This document shows positions 25,407 through 30,297 of a stretch of 32,866 nucleotides of DNA, in pieces. How positions within the stretch are numbered: the first letter of the stretch is position 1; each line of letters opens with the position of its first letter. The DNA is from an uncultured Porphyromonadaceae bacterium (GTDB lineage: Bacteria; Bacteroidota; Bacteroidia; Bacteroidales; Muribaculaceae): contig CAMWXH010000023.1 in NCBI GenBank assembly GCA_947178165.1, positions 1-32,866 of the forward strand, in the 5' to 3' direction. The notes under the pieces are model-generated. The model was not told where the DNA came from, ran no database searches, and saw nothing but the letters and a program-made list of their open reading frames with translations. The translations under genes and the position numbers were made by a program.

Positions 25407-25459
25407 TGAAGTTCTAAGACAATATAAAGTATGCGTTTGGTCGCATATTTTATTCGGAA

Positions 25460-25855
25460 TTAAAAAGCCACTTCCTGTAAGTCAGAGGCTATTTGGCGGA
25501 TTGCATGATGAAGCCGCTCATATTGTTTTTCTCCCGCCTTTGCAACTCCGGAAGTGTATTTCCTGAGCAAGGATGGGTTGATACCGGCTATTTCAGCAAT
25601 CTTTGATACATTAAAAAAGTTAAATCTATTGAAGAAAGATTGCATATCATAATGAAATTTAAACTCTAATTCCGGCACGATTTTCCCTTCTTCAGCAAGT
25701 AATTCTTTTTCTTCGTTGTAGAATGCTATTAATGAATCAATCGCTTCTTGAGAAGATTCTCCATAACCCAATAGACCCAGAAATGGGATATCTTCTTTGA
25801 CAAAGCAAGAGAAATACCCATCTGCATTTTGCTCTACAATTACATTCGCTATCAT
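25460..25855 (-). CDS. hicB: HicB-family antitoxin
   Basis: A 131-aa antitoxin of the HicB type. The N-terminal partial RNase-H-like fold is 'ANVIVEQNADGYFSCFVKEDI' followed by 'GYGESSQEAIDSLIAFYNEE'. The C-terminal helix-turn-helix-like segment 'VSKIAEIAGINPSLLRKYTSG' (about residues 82-102) is expected to bind the operator. HicB neutralises HicA and represses the module. It lies downstream of hicA with an unusually wide 123-bp gap that holds two hairpins and a possible promoter, so hicB may be made separately from hicA. Confidence 0.88.
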   Translation of the reverse strand: MIANVIVEQNADGYFSCFVKEDIPFLGLLGYGESSQEAIDSLIAFYNEEKELLAEEGKIVPELEFKFHYDMQSFFNRFNFFNVSKIAEIAGINPSLLRKYTSGVAKAGEKQYERLHHAIRQIASDLQEVAF

Positions 25856-25880
25856 ATATTATTGTTTTGATATCCTTAAA

Positions 25881-25910
25881 TAGTCGGGATTGAATGTTTA
25901 ATCCCGACTA
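25881..25910. promoter_or_regulatory. Hairpin/operator candidate before hicB
   Basis: A perfect 11-bp inverted repeat (25881-25891 against 25900-25910, 8-nt loop) lies 26 bp before the hicB start. If transcription starts from the -7 element at 25919-25926, this hairpin is the 5' end of the message. It could also be an operator for HicB. Confidence 0.5.
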
Positions 25911-25918
25911 AGAAATAA

Positions 25919-25926
25919 CAAAAGTA
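25919..25926 (-). promoter_or_regulatory. Possible -7 element for hicB
   Basis: The minus strand reads TACTTTTG, matching TAnnTTTG, between the two hairpins of the hicA-hicB gap. No TTTG is found 19-21 nt upstream, so the call is weak. Confidence 0.35.
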
Positions 25927-25940
25927 TGACAATTTTAGAT

Positions 25941-25969
25941 CTTGGTGGAAGTTTTCGACTTCCACCAAG
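25941..25969 (-). terminator. Hairpin after hicA (attenuator candidate)
   Basis: A perfect 12-bp stem (25941-25952 against 25958-25969) with a 5-nt loop begins 10 bp after the hicA stop. There is no clean T-tract behind it, so it may reduce rather than end transcription, or protect the hicA message. Confidence 0.5.
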
Positions 25970-25978
25970 ACTAAAAAC

Positions 25979-26167
25979 TTAATGGGTTAAACCTGCATTA
26001 AGCCTGATGTACCTCTCAGTGCTCTTAGGGATTTCCTTGCTCCCATGAAAGGGAACAGGGAATCTTTTTCCTGTAATTGGGGAATACCAAACTTGGTGAT
26101 TTCCACCCTTACGCACGAGATAGCAACCTGCGGCAGTTAGTTCTGCCAACAATTGTGCATACTTCAT
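25979..26167 (-). CDS. hicA: HicA-family mRNA interferase toxin
   Basis: A 62-aa toxin with the small dsRBD-like HicA fold. It has 'AQLLAELTAAGCYLVRKGGNH' with the expected catalytic His at residue 24, then 'GKRFPVPFHGSKEIPKST' and 'YIRLNAGL'. HicA toxins cleave mRNA when freed from HicB. The length is normal for the family. The gene precedes hicB and has a full promoter upstream at 26197-26228. Confidence 0.88.
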   Translation of the reverse strand: MKYAQLLAELTAAGCYLVRKGGNHQVWYSPITGKRFPVPFHGSKEIPKSTERYIRLNAGLTH

Positions 26168-26196
26168 AATGTCATGGAACTTTTGTTATTGCGATG

Positions 26197-26228
26197 CAAA
26201 GGTAGCAAATTTGTTCCAATATTCCAAA
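26197..26228 (-). promoter_or_regulatory. Promoter of hicA
   Basis: The minus strand reads TTTG - 20 nt - TACCTTTG, a full match to the Bacteroides consensus, about 30 bp before the hicA ATG. Confidence 0.7.
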
Positions 26229-26311
26229 ATATTATTGTTTTATTTGTAAAATTCACTTGAGTAGAAATGAGTTGAGGCTTCGGATTTTGATTCGGAATCC
26301 TCATAAAGAGA

Positions 26312-26438
26312 ACCGAGGGTTCCGCTGTCAGCGTGAACCCTCGGCTAATAGGATGTGTAACCGCTATGCGGTTATTGATTTATTTTACAAGAACTTTAGA
26401 AGTTTTGTTGCCCTTAACAACGATGAAGAGACCGTTTT
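26312..26438. repeat. 127-bp direct repeat, left copy (duplicated 3' end of the secreted-protein gene)
   Basis: This stretch matches 27646-27772 at 126 of 127 bases (one difference, 26341 against 27675). On the minus strand it holds the last 18 codons (ending 'KTSKVLVK' and the stop), the palindrome AACCGCTATGCGGTT and the terminator hairpin of the gene at 27714-28604. The coding part is cut off at 26438, only 17 bp from the HEPN stop codon, so it is a gene-end remnant, not a gene. Confidence 0.9.
26313..26344 (-). terminator. Terminator hairpin within the left 127-bp repeat
   Basis: A perfect outer stem CCGAGGGTTC / GAACCCTCGG encloses an inner CGCT/AGCG stem. On the minus strand it is followed by TTCTCTTT. 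It can end transcripts of the MNT/HEPN operon, which would thus use a copied terminator. Confidence 0.6.
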
Positions 26439-26455
26439 AGCAAAAAATAAAGAAA

Positions 26456-26860
26456 TCATGATAAGACATAGTTTCGGATGCTTACAAGGAGCTGTTCTGC
26501 CATAGCTAAAAGACGTATGAAATCATCCTTATCGTAGTAAGTGAAATCCTCATAGTCCCCACTTTGACGACTCTCCATTAAAACAGAATAATATTTCCCA
26601 ATTTCTCTTGGAAATTTACCTGACAAGATATAATTTAAATGAAACATTGCTTTTACTCCGGCATGAGAATTCGCGCTGATACTGTCCTTCAAAAGCGCTG
26701 CTAAAACAGCATAATAACTTGAATAATATAGTCTATTTATCGCCGCATTATAGAATCCTCCGGAAGCTGTGAATTTGGCTTCTTCAAGAGTTTCTTCTGC
26801 TCTCTTCAGTCGGTATGCTATCAAATCCTTACGAGATTTTTCATTCATTTCCTGTTTCAT
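26456..26860 (-). CDS. HEPN domain protein, partner of MNT nucleotidyltransferase
   Basis: A 134-aa all-helical protein of the HEPN superfamily (UPF0332-like). It has 'AEETLEEAKFTASGGFYNAAINRLYYSSYYAVLAALL', the family core, and near residue 98 'RQSGDYEDF'. The canonical R-x4-6-H RNase motif is absent; this subfamily shows R...GDY instead. It overlaps the upstream nucleotidyltransferase gene by 4 bp (ATGA), so the two are translated together as an MNT/HEPN pair, a known toxin-antitoxin-like arrangement. Without the His, RNase activity is doubtful. Its stop lies 17 bp before a duplicated gene end. Confidence 0.85.
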   Translation of the reverse strand: MKQEMNEKSRKDLIAYRLKRAEETLEEAKFTASGGFYNAAINRLYYSSYYAVLAALLKDSISANSHAGVKAMFHLNYILSGKFPREIGKYYSVLMESRQSGDYEDFTYYDKDDFIRLLAMAEQLLVSIRNYVLS

Positions 26861-27174
26861 ATTCTTATAGCATCTTTGTTAACATTGATGGTAAATGGGG
26901 TGACACGACTTTGCCATACTTTCTTAGGCATAATAAGTGGTGACAGATTTACATTTTCATCAATTTCAATATCGAAAATGGAACTATATATTCTATATTT
27001 TAAATCCTTCCATTCCTTGTTGTCCATTGTATCAGGAAGCAACATCAGAAGATCAAAATCGGAATCCGGCATTGCTTCTCCACGGGCTGATGATCCATAT
27101 AAGTATGTTTCGACTCCTGGATAAAGCCGACGCATCATTTTCCCTATTTTATTTAGTATTGCCTCTCTGTCCAT
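26857..27174 (-). CDS. Minimal nucleotidyltransferase (MNT), partner of HEPN
   Basis: A 105-aa nucleotidyltransferase of the polymerase-beta superfamily. The signature G-S-x10-D-x-D is complete: G27, S28, D39 and D41 in 'GSSARGEAMPDSDFDLLML'. A third acidic residue is likely in 'FDIEIDENVN'. Related MNT antitoxins add AMP to the HEPN toxin. The gene heads the operon, with a full promoter at 27219-27250. It is homologous in fold but not closely similar to the MNT gene at 28945. Confidence 0.88.
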   Translation of the reverse strand: MDREAILNKIGKMMRRLYPGVETYLYGSSARGEAMPDSDFDLLMLLPDTMDNKEWKDLKYRIYSSIFDIEIDENVNLSPLIMPKKVWQSRVTPFTINVNKDAIRI

Positions 27175-27218
27175 ATATCAATTTAAACTTATTGCAAACA
27201 TTGAAATTTTTACTCTTG

Positions 27219-27250
27219 CAAATATAATCTTTTATTTATAAGAAGCCAAA
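27219..27250 (-). promoter_or_regulatory. Promoter of the MNT/HEPN operon
   Basis: The minus strand reads TTTG - 20 nt - TATATTTG, a full consensus match, leaving a leader of about 38 nt before the MNT ATG at 27174. Confidence 0.65.
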
Positions 27251-27315
27251 TCTAAATAATCCAACTTTCGCAAGTATATATTCTATTAAAAAATTAAATA
27301 TTATGCATCGGGATC

Positions 27316-27598
27316 TAAAATTATCCGAACGCAGATCTTTTAGGCTCGAAGAGCCACGCAGGATAAGAGCAGGATTTTACGCAGATATTTCTGTCAAATT
27401 TGGATTAAGGCAGATTCAAGGATCTGACGATCCCCAGGGATTATGGCAGATTGATCCTGCCCCTATCTGTCGGGTTCAAAGAACCCTTATCTGCTTAAAT
27501 TTCATTGAATGAGTTAAAAAGGTATCAGATCTGCGTTCAATCTGCTAAAATCTCGCGAAGAAGCGTAAGCTTAAAAATCCTGCGTTCGGATAATTTTA
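27316..27598. repeat. 283-bp inverted-repeat element with nested hairpins
   Basis: The ends are a perfect 19-bp inverted repeat (27316-27334 against 27580-27598, containing ATCCGAACGCAG). Inside, GCAGAT-type words dominate the left half and ATCTGC-type words the right half, so the halves can pair over much of their length. Small local hairpins interrupt each arm, for example GGCTCGAAGAGCC, GGATCTGACGATCC and GGGTTCAAAGAACCC. A shorter relative lies at 29839-29949. No protein is encoded. Confidence 0.7.
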
Positions 27599-27645
27599 AA
27601 ATCTTAATTGCACTTGAGAAACTTAAGTAAATAATATATAAAGAA

Positions 27646-27772
27646 ACCGAGGGTTCCGCTGTCAGCGTGAACCCACGGCTAATAGGATGTGTAACCGCTA
27701 TGCGGTTATTGATTTATTTTACAAGAACTTTAGAAGTTTTGTTGCCCTTAACAACGATGAAGAGACCGTTTT
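27646..27772. repeat. 127-bp direct repeat, right copy
   Basis: This is the resident copy: it is the true 3' end, palindrome and terminator of the secreted-protein gene. Together with 26312-26438 it brackets the MNT/HEPN operon and the 283-bp element (1207 bp between copies). Confidence 0.9.
27647..27680 (-). terminator. Terminator of the secreted-protein gene
   Basis: The hairpin has the same arms as the left copy but one base change (GAACCCACGG) breaks one pair. On the minus strand a T-rich tract (TTTCTTTATATATTATTT) follows, as expected for an intrinsic terminator. Confidence 0.65.
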
Positions 27773-28604
27773 CGGGGTTAGCTACCTGTACACCCTGGAG
27801 GTTGAAGTATTTGGGAGCTACGTTGTTGTCAGTTGCGATAGCGGAAACAGCACCCTGTCCACCTTCTGCCCATTCGGGAACGAATGATTTGTCGTTGCTC
27901 ATTACAACGTATGCTGCACCGTCGAGGTCAAGTGTCAACCAAACAACACCGTTCCATTCCTCTTCGAGAGTAATATTAGCAGGGTCGCCTCCGTTAAATA
28001 CCTCAATATCTGTGTCAAGGATGAAGGGATTGCCATCGCCACCAACGTTGATTTTGCCCCAGTCAGCATCTGCAAACTTGAATGCTACGCCAGCACCAAT
28101 AACCTGATCTTCAGCGCATGTGAAAGTGAAGAGAGTTTTGCTCTTAGCCTCCATTTTCCATTCGGGAACTGCTGCCCAGCCTTCAACCATATCGCCACGG
28201 AGATATACCTCGGGAAGAGCATCTTCGCTTGGTTTAGGAGTCTCAGTTGAAAGTTTAATTGTAGAGAGGTCGCCTGCTACAGTTACAGTATAGTCACCTT
28301 TCCAAGGAGTTTCGATGTTTGAAGTATAACCTGCTTCGAGAGCCACAGCTACTCCTTGCTCTTCACCGTATGCACAACCATAAACACCTCCGTTGAAGGC
28401 ATCCCAGTCACCCATTGCAGTGGAGATTTTCAGACCGGAGAGATTTGTTACTTCAAAAGTATAGTTGTCACCGGTTTTCTCAACTACAAGAGGAGCTGCG
28501 GGATCCCAGCCGAGTCCATCTCCGTTACCACATACATAGAGGTCTTGTGCGTTAGCTGCGAAAGCCATCATACCTGCAGCTGCAAAAGCGTAAAATTTCT
28601 TCAT
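27714..28604 (-). CDS. Secreted protein with two SusE/F-like modules and a short C-terminal sorting-like tail
   Basis: A 296-aa exported protein. The signal peptide is 'MKKFYAFAAAGMMAFAANA' with cleavage before QD. Two beta-sandwich modules follow: 'LYVCGNGDGLGWDPAAPLVV' (about 22-125) and 'EVYLRGDMVEGWAAVPEWKM' (about 132-245), similar to the carbohydrate-binding modules of SusE/SusF. The C-terminal ~45 residues ('KYFNLQGVQVANPENGLFIV' then 'KTSKVLVK') look like a type IX secretion sorting tail common in this family. There is no lipobox Cys, so secretion or surface anchoring through the tail is inferred. It has a full promoter and a leader of about 150 nt. Its 3' end is duplicated at 26312-26438. 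Confidence 0.8.
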   Translation of the reverse strand: MKKFYAFAAAGMMAFAANAQDLYVCGNGDGLGWDPAAPLVVEKTGDNYTFEVTNLSGLKISTAMGDWDAFNGGVYGCAYGEEQGVAVALEAGYTSNIETPWKGDYTVTVAGDLSTIKLSTETPKPSEDALPEVYLRGDMVEGWAAVPEWKMEAKSKTLFTFTCAEDQVIGAGVAFKFADADWGKINVGGDGNPFILDTDIEVFNGGDPANITLEEEWNGVVWLTLDLDGAAYVVMSNDKSFVPEWAEGGQGAVSAIATDNNVAPKYFNLQGVQVANPENGLFIVVKGNKTSKVLVK

Positions 28605-28761
28605 AATGAAGTAGATTTTAAGTTAGAAATTATTATTAATAGAAAAATTGTCTAAGTTAAGCCGGCACCGGGGTATTGTTATGTTTCAATCGAGGGTACC
28701 TGTTGGTTATGTAAGGCGGAGAGTTAAGTCATGGTAATTCTCTTTACGCCTATAATCGGTG

Positions 28762-28792
28762 CAAAGGTAGAAACAATTTTTTAATTTTCAAA
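28762..28792 (-). promoter_or_regulatory. Promoter of the secreted-protein gene
   Basis: The minus strand reads TTTG - 19 nt - TACCTTTG, a full match to the Bacteroides consensus. It predicts a start near 28755 and therefore a leader of about 150 nt. Confidence 0.72.
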
Positions 28793-28845
28793 AAAATTAA
28801 GGAAATTTTTTTAATCTCTTAAAGAAAAGAAGTTCCTACAGCTCT

Positions 28846-28868
28846 GCGGAAGCTCGGAGGCTCCCGCC
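28846..28868. repeat. 23-bp GGAAGCTC/GAGGCTCC repeat, copy 2
   Basis: Identical over 23 bp to 20845-20867. A partial third copy (CGGAAGCTC) is at 30207-30215, next to the right inverted repeat of the mntA-hepT segment. Confidence 0.7.
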
Positions 28869-28878
28869 ACGGGGAGTG

Positions 28879-28912
28879 TTGCATTTTCCACTTTTTATCA
28901 TTACCTTTACAG
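28879..28912 (+). promoter_or_regulatory. mntA promoter within the left 34-bp inverted repeat
   Basis: The + strand reads TTG - 20 nt - TACCTTTA, near the Bacteroides consensus, about 35 bp before the mntA ATG. The same 34 bp recur inverted at 30166-30199 with 31 of 34 bases matching. Confidence 0.5.
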
Positions 28913-28944
28913 ACCATTACATTTAATTACAAAATAATTACAAA

Positions 28945-29250
28945 ATGAAGCTGATAGAACTTAATCTGCAACATATCCTTGAGCTATGCCATAGGTACAA
29001 GGTCAAGACCCTCTCCGTCTTTGGATCTATATTAACTGACAAATTCAATGAGAAAAGCGACGTGGACATGCTTGTGGATTTTGAACCTAACAATCCTGAC
29101 ACATTTGACTATGTGTCTAATTATTTCGATTTTCGCGATGCCCTCGAGAAGTTGTTCCACCGAAAAGTGGATTTAATTGAATATGGCCCGGATCTTAACC
29201 CAATATTCAAGGCATTAATAGATAAGAAAAAGAAACTGATCTATGGATGA
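28945..29250 (+). CDS. mntA: MntA-type nucleotidyltransferase antitoxin
   Basis: A 101-aa minimal nucleotidyltransferase. The signature G-S-x10-D-x-D is intact: G27, S28, D39 and D41 in 'VFGSILTDKFNEKSDVDMLV', with a likely third acidic residue in 'HRKVDLIEYG'. Known MntA proteins neutralise HepT by adding AMP units to a Tyr near its active site. It overlaps the following hepT gene by 8 bp, the classical order of this toxin-antitoxin type. It reads on the opposite strand to the other island genes. Confidence 0.9.
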   Translation: MKLIELNLQHILELCHRYKVKTLSVFGSILTDKFNEKSDVDMLVDFEPNNPDTFDYVSNYFDFRDALEKLFHRKVDLIEYGPDLNPIFKALIDKKKKLIYG

Positions 29251-29545
29251 TTATATCCTTGTTTATCTCTATGATATAAAGAGAGCAATTGAAGAGCTTG
29301 AAAGCTTCTTCATTGGTTACACCATGAGATATGATATTTTTGAAAAAGATTATCTCCGAAGAAGTGCTGTCGAAAGAAAAGCAGAGATAATGGGAGAAGC
29401 TATAAACAGAATTTTAAAGATTAAACATGATTTCCCTATTCCACACGCCAGGTCTATAATAGACACGCGCAATAGGATAATCCATGCATACGATTCTGTT
29501 AAACCTGAATTCCTTTGGAGTTTATTAGACATATCCCCGAATTAA
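29243..29545 (+). CDS. hepT: HepT-type HEPN toxin (DUF86), probably frameshifted at the C-terminus
   Basis: A 100-aa HEPN toxin of the DUF86 family. The RNase motif R-x4-H-x-Y is intact: R76, H81 and Y83 in 'DTRNRIIHAYDSV'; the Tyr is the expected AMPylation target. The ORF ends early with 'LLDISPN'. In the next frame, from 29538 to 29585, the codons read RIKKDISNLINNYEG and stop, which looks like the missing last helix ('..IPRIKKDI..' is usual in the family). So one or two bases seem lost near 29530-29538. The toxin may still fold, since the catalytic part is complete. A strong terminator follows directly. Confidence 0.82.
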   Translation: MDDYILVYLYDIKRAIEELESFFIGYTMRYDIFEKDYLRRSAVERKAEIMGEAINRILKIKHDFPIPHARSIIDTRNRIIHAYDSVKPEFLWSLLDISPN

Positions 29546-29585
29546 AAAAGATATTAGTAACCTCATCAACAATTACGAAGGTTAA
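29538..29585 (+). other. Out-of-frame C-terminal remnant of hepT
   Basis: This stretch encodes RIKKDISNLINNYEG and a TAA in a frame shifted by one from hepT. It fits the expected C-terminal helix of DUF86 proteins, supporting a frameshift rather than a natural early stop. Confidence 0.5.
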
Positions 29586-29588
29586 AAC

Positions 29589-29630
29589 CCGTGCAAATTG
29601 AAAATCGGATTTTCAATTTGCACGGTTTTT
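29589..29630 (+). terminator. Strong terminator after mntA-hepT
   Basis: A perfect 18-bp inverted repeat (29589-29606 against 29608-29625) with almost no spacer is followed by TTTTT on the + strand. Confidence 0.85.
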
Positions 29631-29810
29631 GGTTTATCAATTGGTTTGATATGATGGGCTTCTTGATCTATGCTATACCCTATGACACCATCTCTCTTGA
29701 TGGGAAATTGCAACCGCTCCGCGGTAAGGTGGGGATATGCTTGTACTGTCAGTTTATGGGTATGATTAAGTAAGATGTGAGATATAACCGCGGAGCGGTT
29801 TCACTTTCTC

Positions 29811-29839
29811 TGTGAAGTTGAGTTCAACGTCATACTTGC
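29811..29839 (-). pseudogene. Remnant of a SusF-like gene 3' end
   Basis: These 29 bp match 30334-30362, inside the SusF-like gene near its 3' end (codons for 'KYDVELNFT'), at 27 of 29 bases. Nothing else of such a gene survives here. Confidence 0.55.
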
Positions 29840-29949
29840 TACTATTCCGATCGCAGGATTTAGCTTCGCTTTAACGCAGATTAAGCAGATGGAACGCAGG
29901 ACTCATGAATCTCCGAGCCTGAAAAATCTGCGCTTGGAGTAATTAAAAT
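29839..29949. repeat. Shorter GCAGAT-type repeat element
   Basis: The ends resemble those of the 283-bp element: TTCCGATCGCAGGATTT on the left and AAAATCTGCGCTTGGAGTAA on the right (inverted). The inside has repeated AACGCAG and GCAGAT words. The match is imperfect, so the element is diverged. Confidence 0.5.
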
Positions 29950-29987
29950 ACTCCGAAGAAATCCACTCCAAATTTACTAAATTTAAT

Positions 29988-30057
29988 CCTAATCCCCAAA
30001 TTTAATATGAATTTGGGGATTATAATCACTAAATTCATATTAAATTTGGGGATTAGG
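29988..30057. repeat. 27-bp perfect inverted repeat with a competing inner hairpin
   Basis: Positions 29988-30014 and 30031-30057 are perfect reverse complements over 27 bp with a 16-nt spacer. Within the left arm and spacer, CCCCAAATT (29994-30002) can instead pair with AATTTGGGG (30010-30018), so two exclusive folds exist. Confidence 0.75.
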
Positions 30058-30071
30058 CAATATATTGGGCT

Positions 30072-30109
30072 ACCGATGGTTCCCACCTTGGTGGAACCGT
30101 CGGTCTTTT
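30072..30109. terminator. Hairpin ACCGATGGTTC / GAACCGTCGGT
   Basis: An outer stem and an inner CCACC/GGTG stem form a long hairpin (30072-30104) with T-rich sequence (CTTTTG) behind it on the + strand. Its outer stem resembles the hairpin in the 127-bp repeats, and an AACCGC-N3-GCGGTT palindrome follows at 30127-30141. Confidence 0.5.
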
Positions 30110-30165
30110 GTATGAGTGGGACATACAACCGCGGAGCGGTTGCACTTTATTCTTTGCTCATTTGC

Positions 30166-30199
30166 CTGTAAAGATAATAATTAAAAGTGGAAAATGCAA
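30166..30199. repeat. Right 34-bp inverted repeat of the mntA-hepT segment
   Basis: The reverse complement of this stretch matches the mntA promoter segment 28879-28912 at 31 of 34 bases, including the -7-like TATCTTTA. As oriented, it would drive transcription leftward into the segment. Confidence 0.75.
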
Positions 30200-30217
30200 T
30201 CTTATACGGAAGCTCAA

Positions 30218-30254
30218 AAAAATATCCGGCTCGATTGTCGGGCCGGATATTTTT
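30218..30254 (-). terminator. Terminator of the SusE/SusF-like operon
   Basis: A 13-bp stem AAAAATATCCGGC / GCCGGATATTTTT with an 11-nt loop lies about 45 bp after the SusF-like stop codon. It has a T-tract on both sides and so could work in both directions. Confidence 0.8.
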
Positions 30255-30297
30255 ATTAGATGAAGGTTTTATCCTTATTTCTTCTTAAGTGTCAATA

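Larger units (their letters stand above)
27175..27645. other. Gene-free stretch upstream of the MNT gene
   Basis: No coding gene is supported in these 470 bp. It holds the MNT/HEPN promoter (27219-27250) and a large hairpin-forming repeat element (27316-27598). A 69-codon + strand ORF from 27303 only reads through the repeats. Confidence 0.6.
28605..28944. other. Divergent intergenic region with two promoters and a long leader
   Basis: No gene is supported in these 340 bp. From left to right it holds the ~150-nt leader of the secreted-protein gene (with a possible 5' hairpin, arms GGCG..AGAG / CTCT..CGCC, near 28715-28750), its promoter (28762-28792), a 23-bp palindromic repeat (28846-28868), and the mntA promoter inside a 34-bp inverted repeat (28879-28912). 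Confidence 0.6.
29586..30297. other. Gene-free, palindrome-rich stretch
   Basis: About 710 bp without a supported gene. In order it holds the mntA-hepT terminator, palindromes at 29712 and 29786, a remnant of a SusF-like gene end (29811-29839), a GCAGAT-type element (29839-29949), a 27-bp inverted repeat (29988-30057), a hairpin (30072-30104) with palindrome (30127-30141), the right 34-bp inverted repeat (30166-30199) and the SusF-like gene's terminator. ORFs at 29591 (+) and 30128 (-) only read through palindromes. Confidence 0.6.

Noticed and set aside
26257-26505. 82-codon + strand ORF over the left 127-bp repeat
   Set aside because: It is antisense to a duplicated gene end and runs into the HEPN gene; the same reading occurs at 27687 only because of the repeat.
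27303-27512. 69-codon ORF in the 283-bp element
   Set aside because: It reads through the inverted repeat and local hairpins, with no start context and no recognisable protein.
27316-27598. Large inverted repeat as a retron msr-msd or diversity-generating element
   Set aside because: No reverse transcriptase gene lies near it, and no template/variable repeat pair was seen.
29591-29773. 60-codon + strand ORF after hepT
   Set aside because: It begins inside the terminator hairpin; composition is not protein-like and no promoter is seen.
29943-30128. 61-codon minus-strand ORF
   Set aside because: It is made up of the 27-bp inverted repeat and adjoining palindromes.
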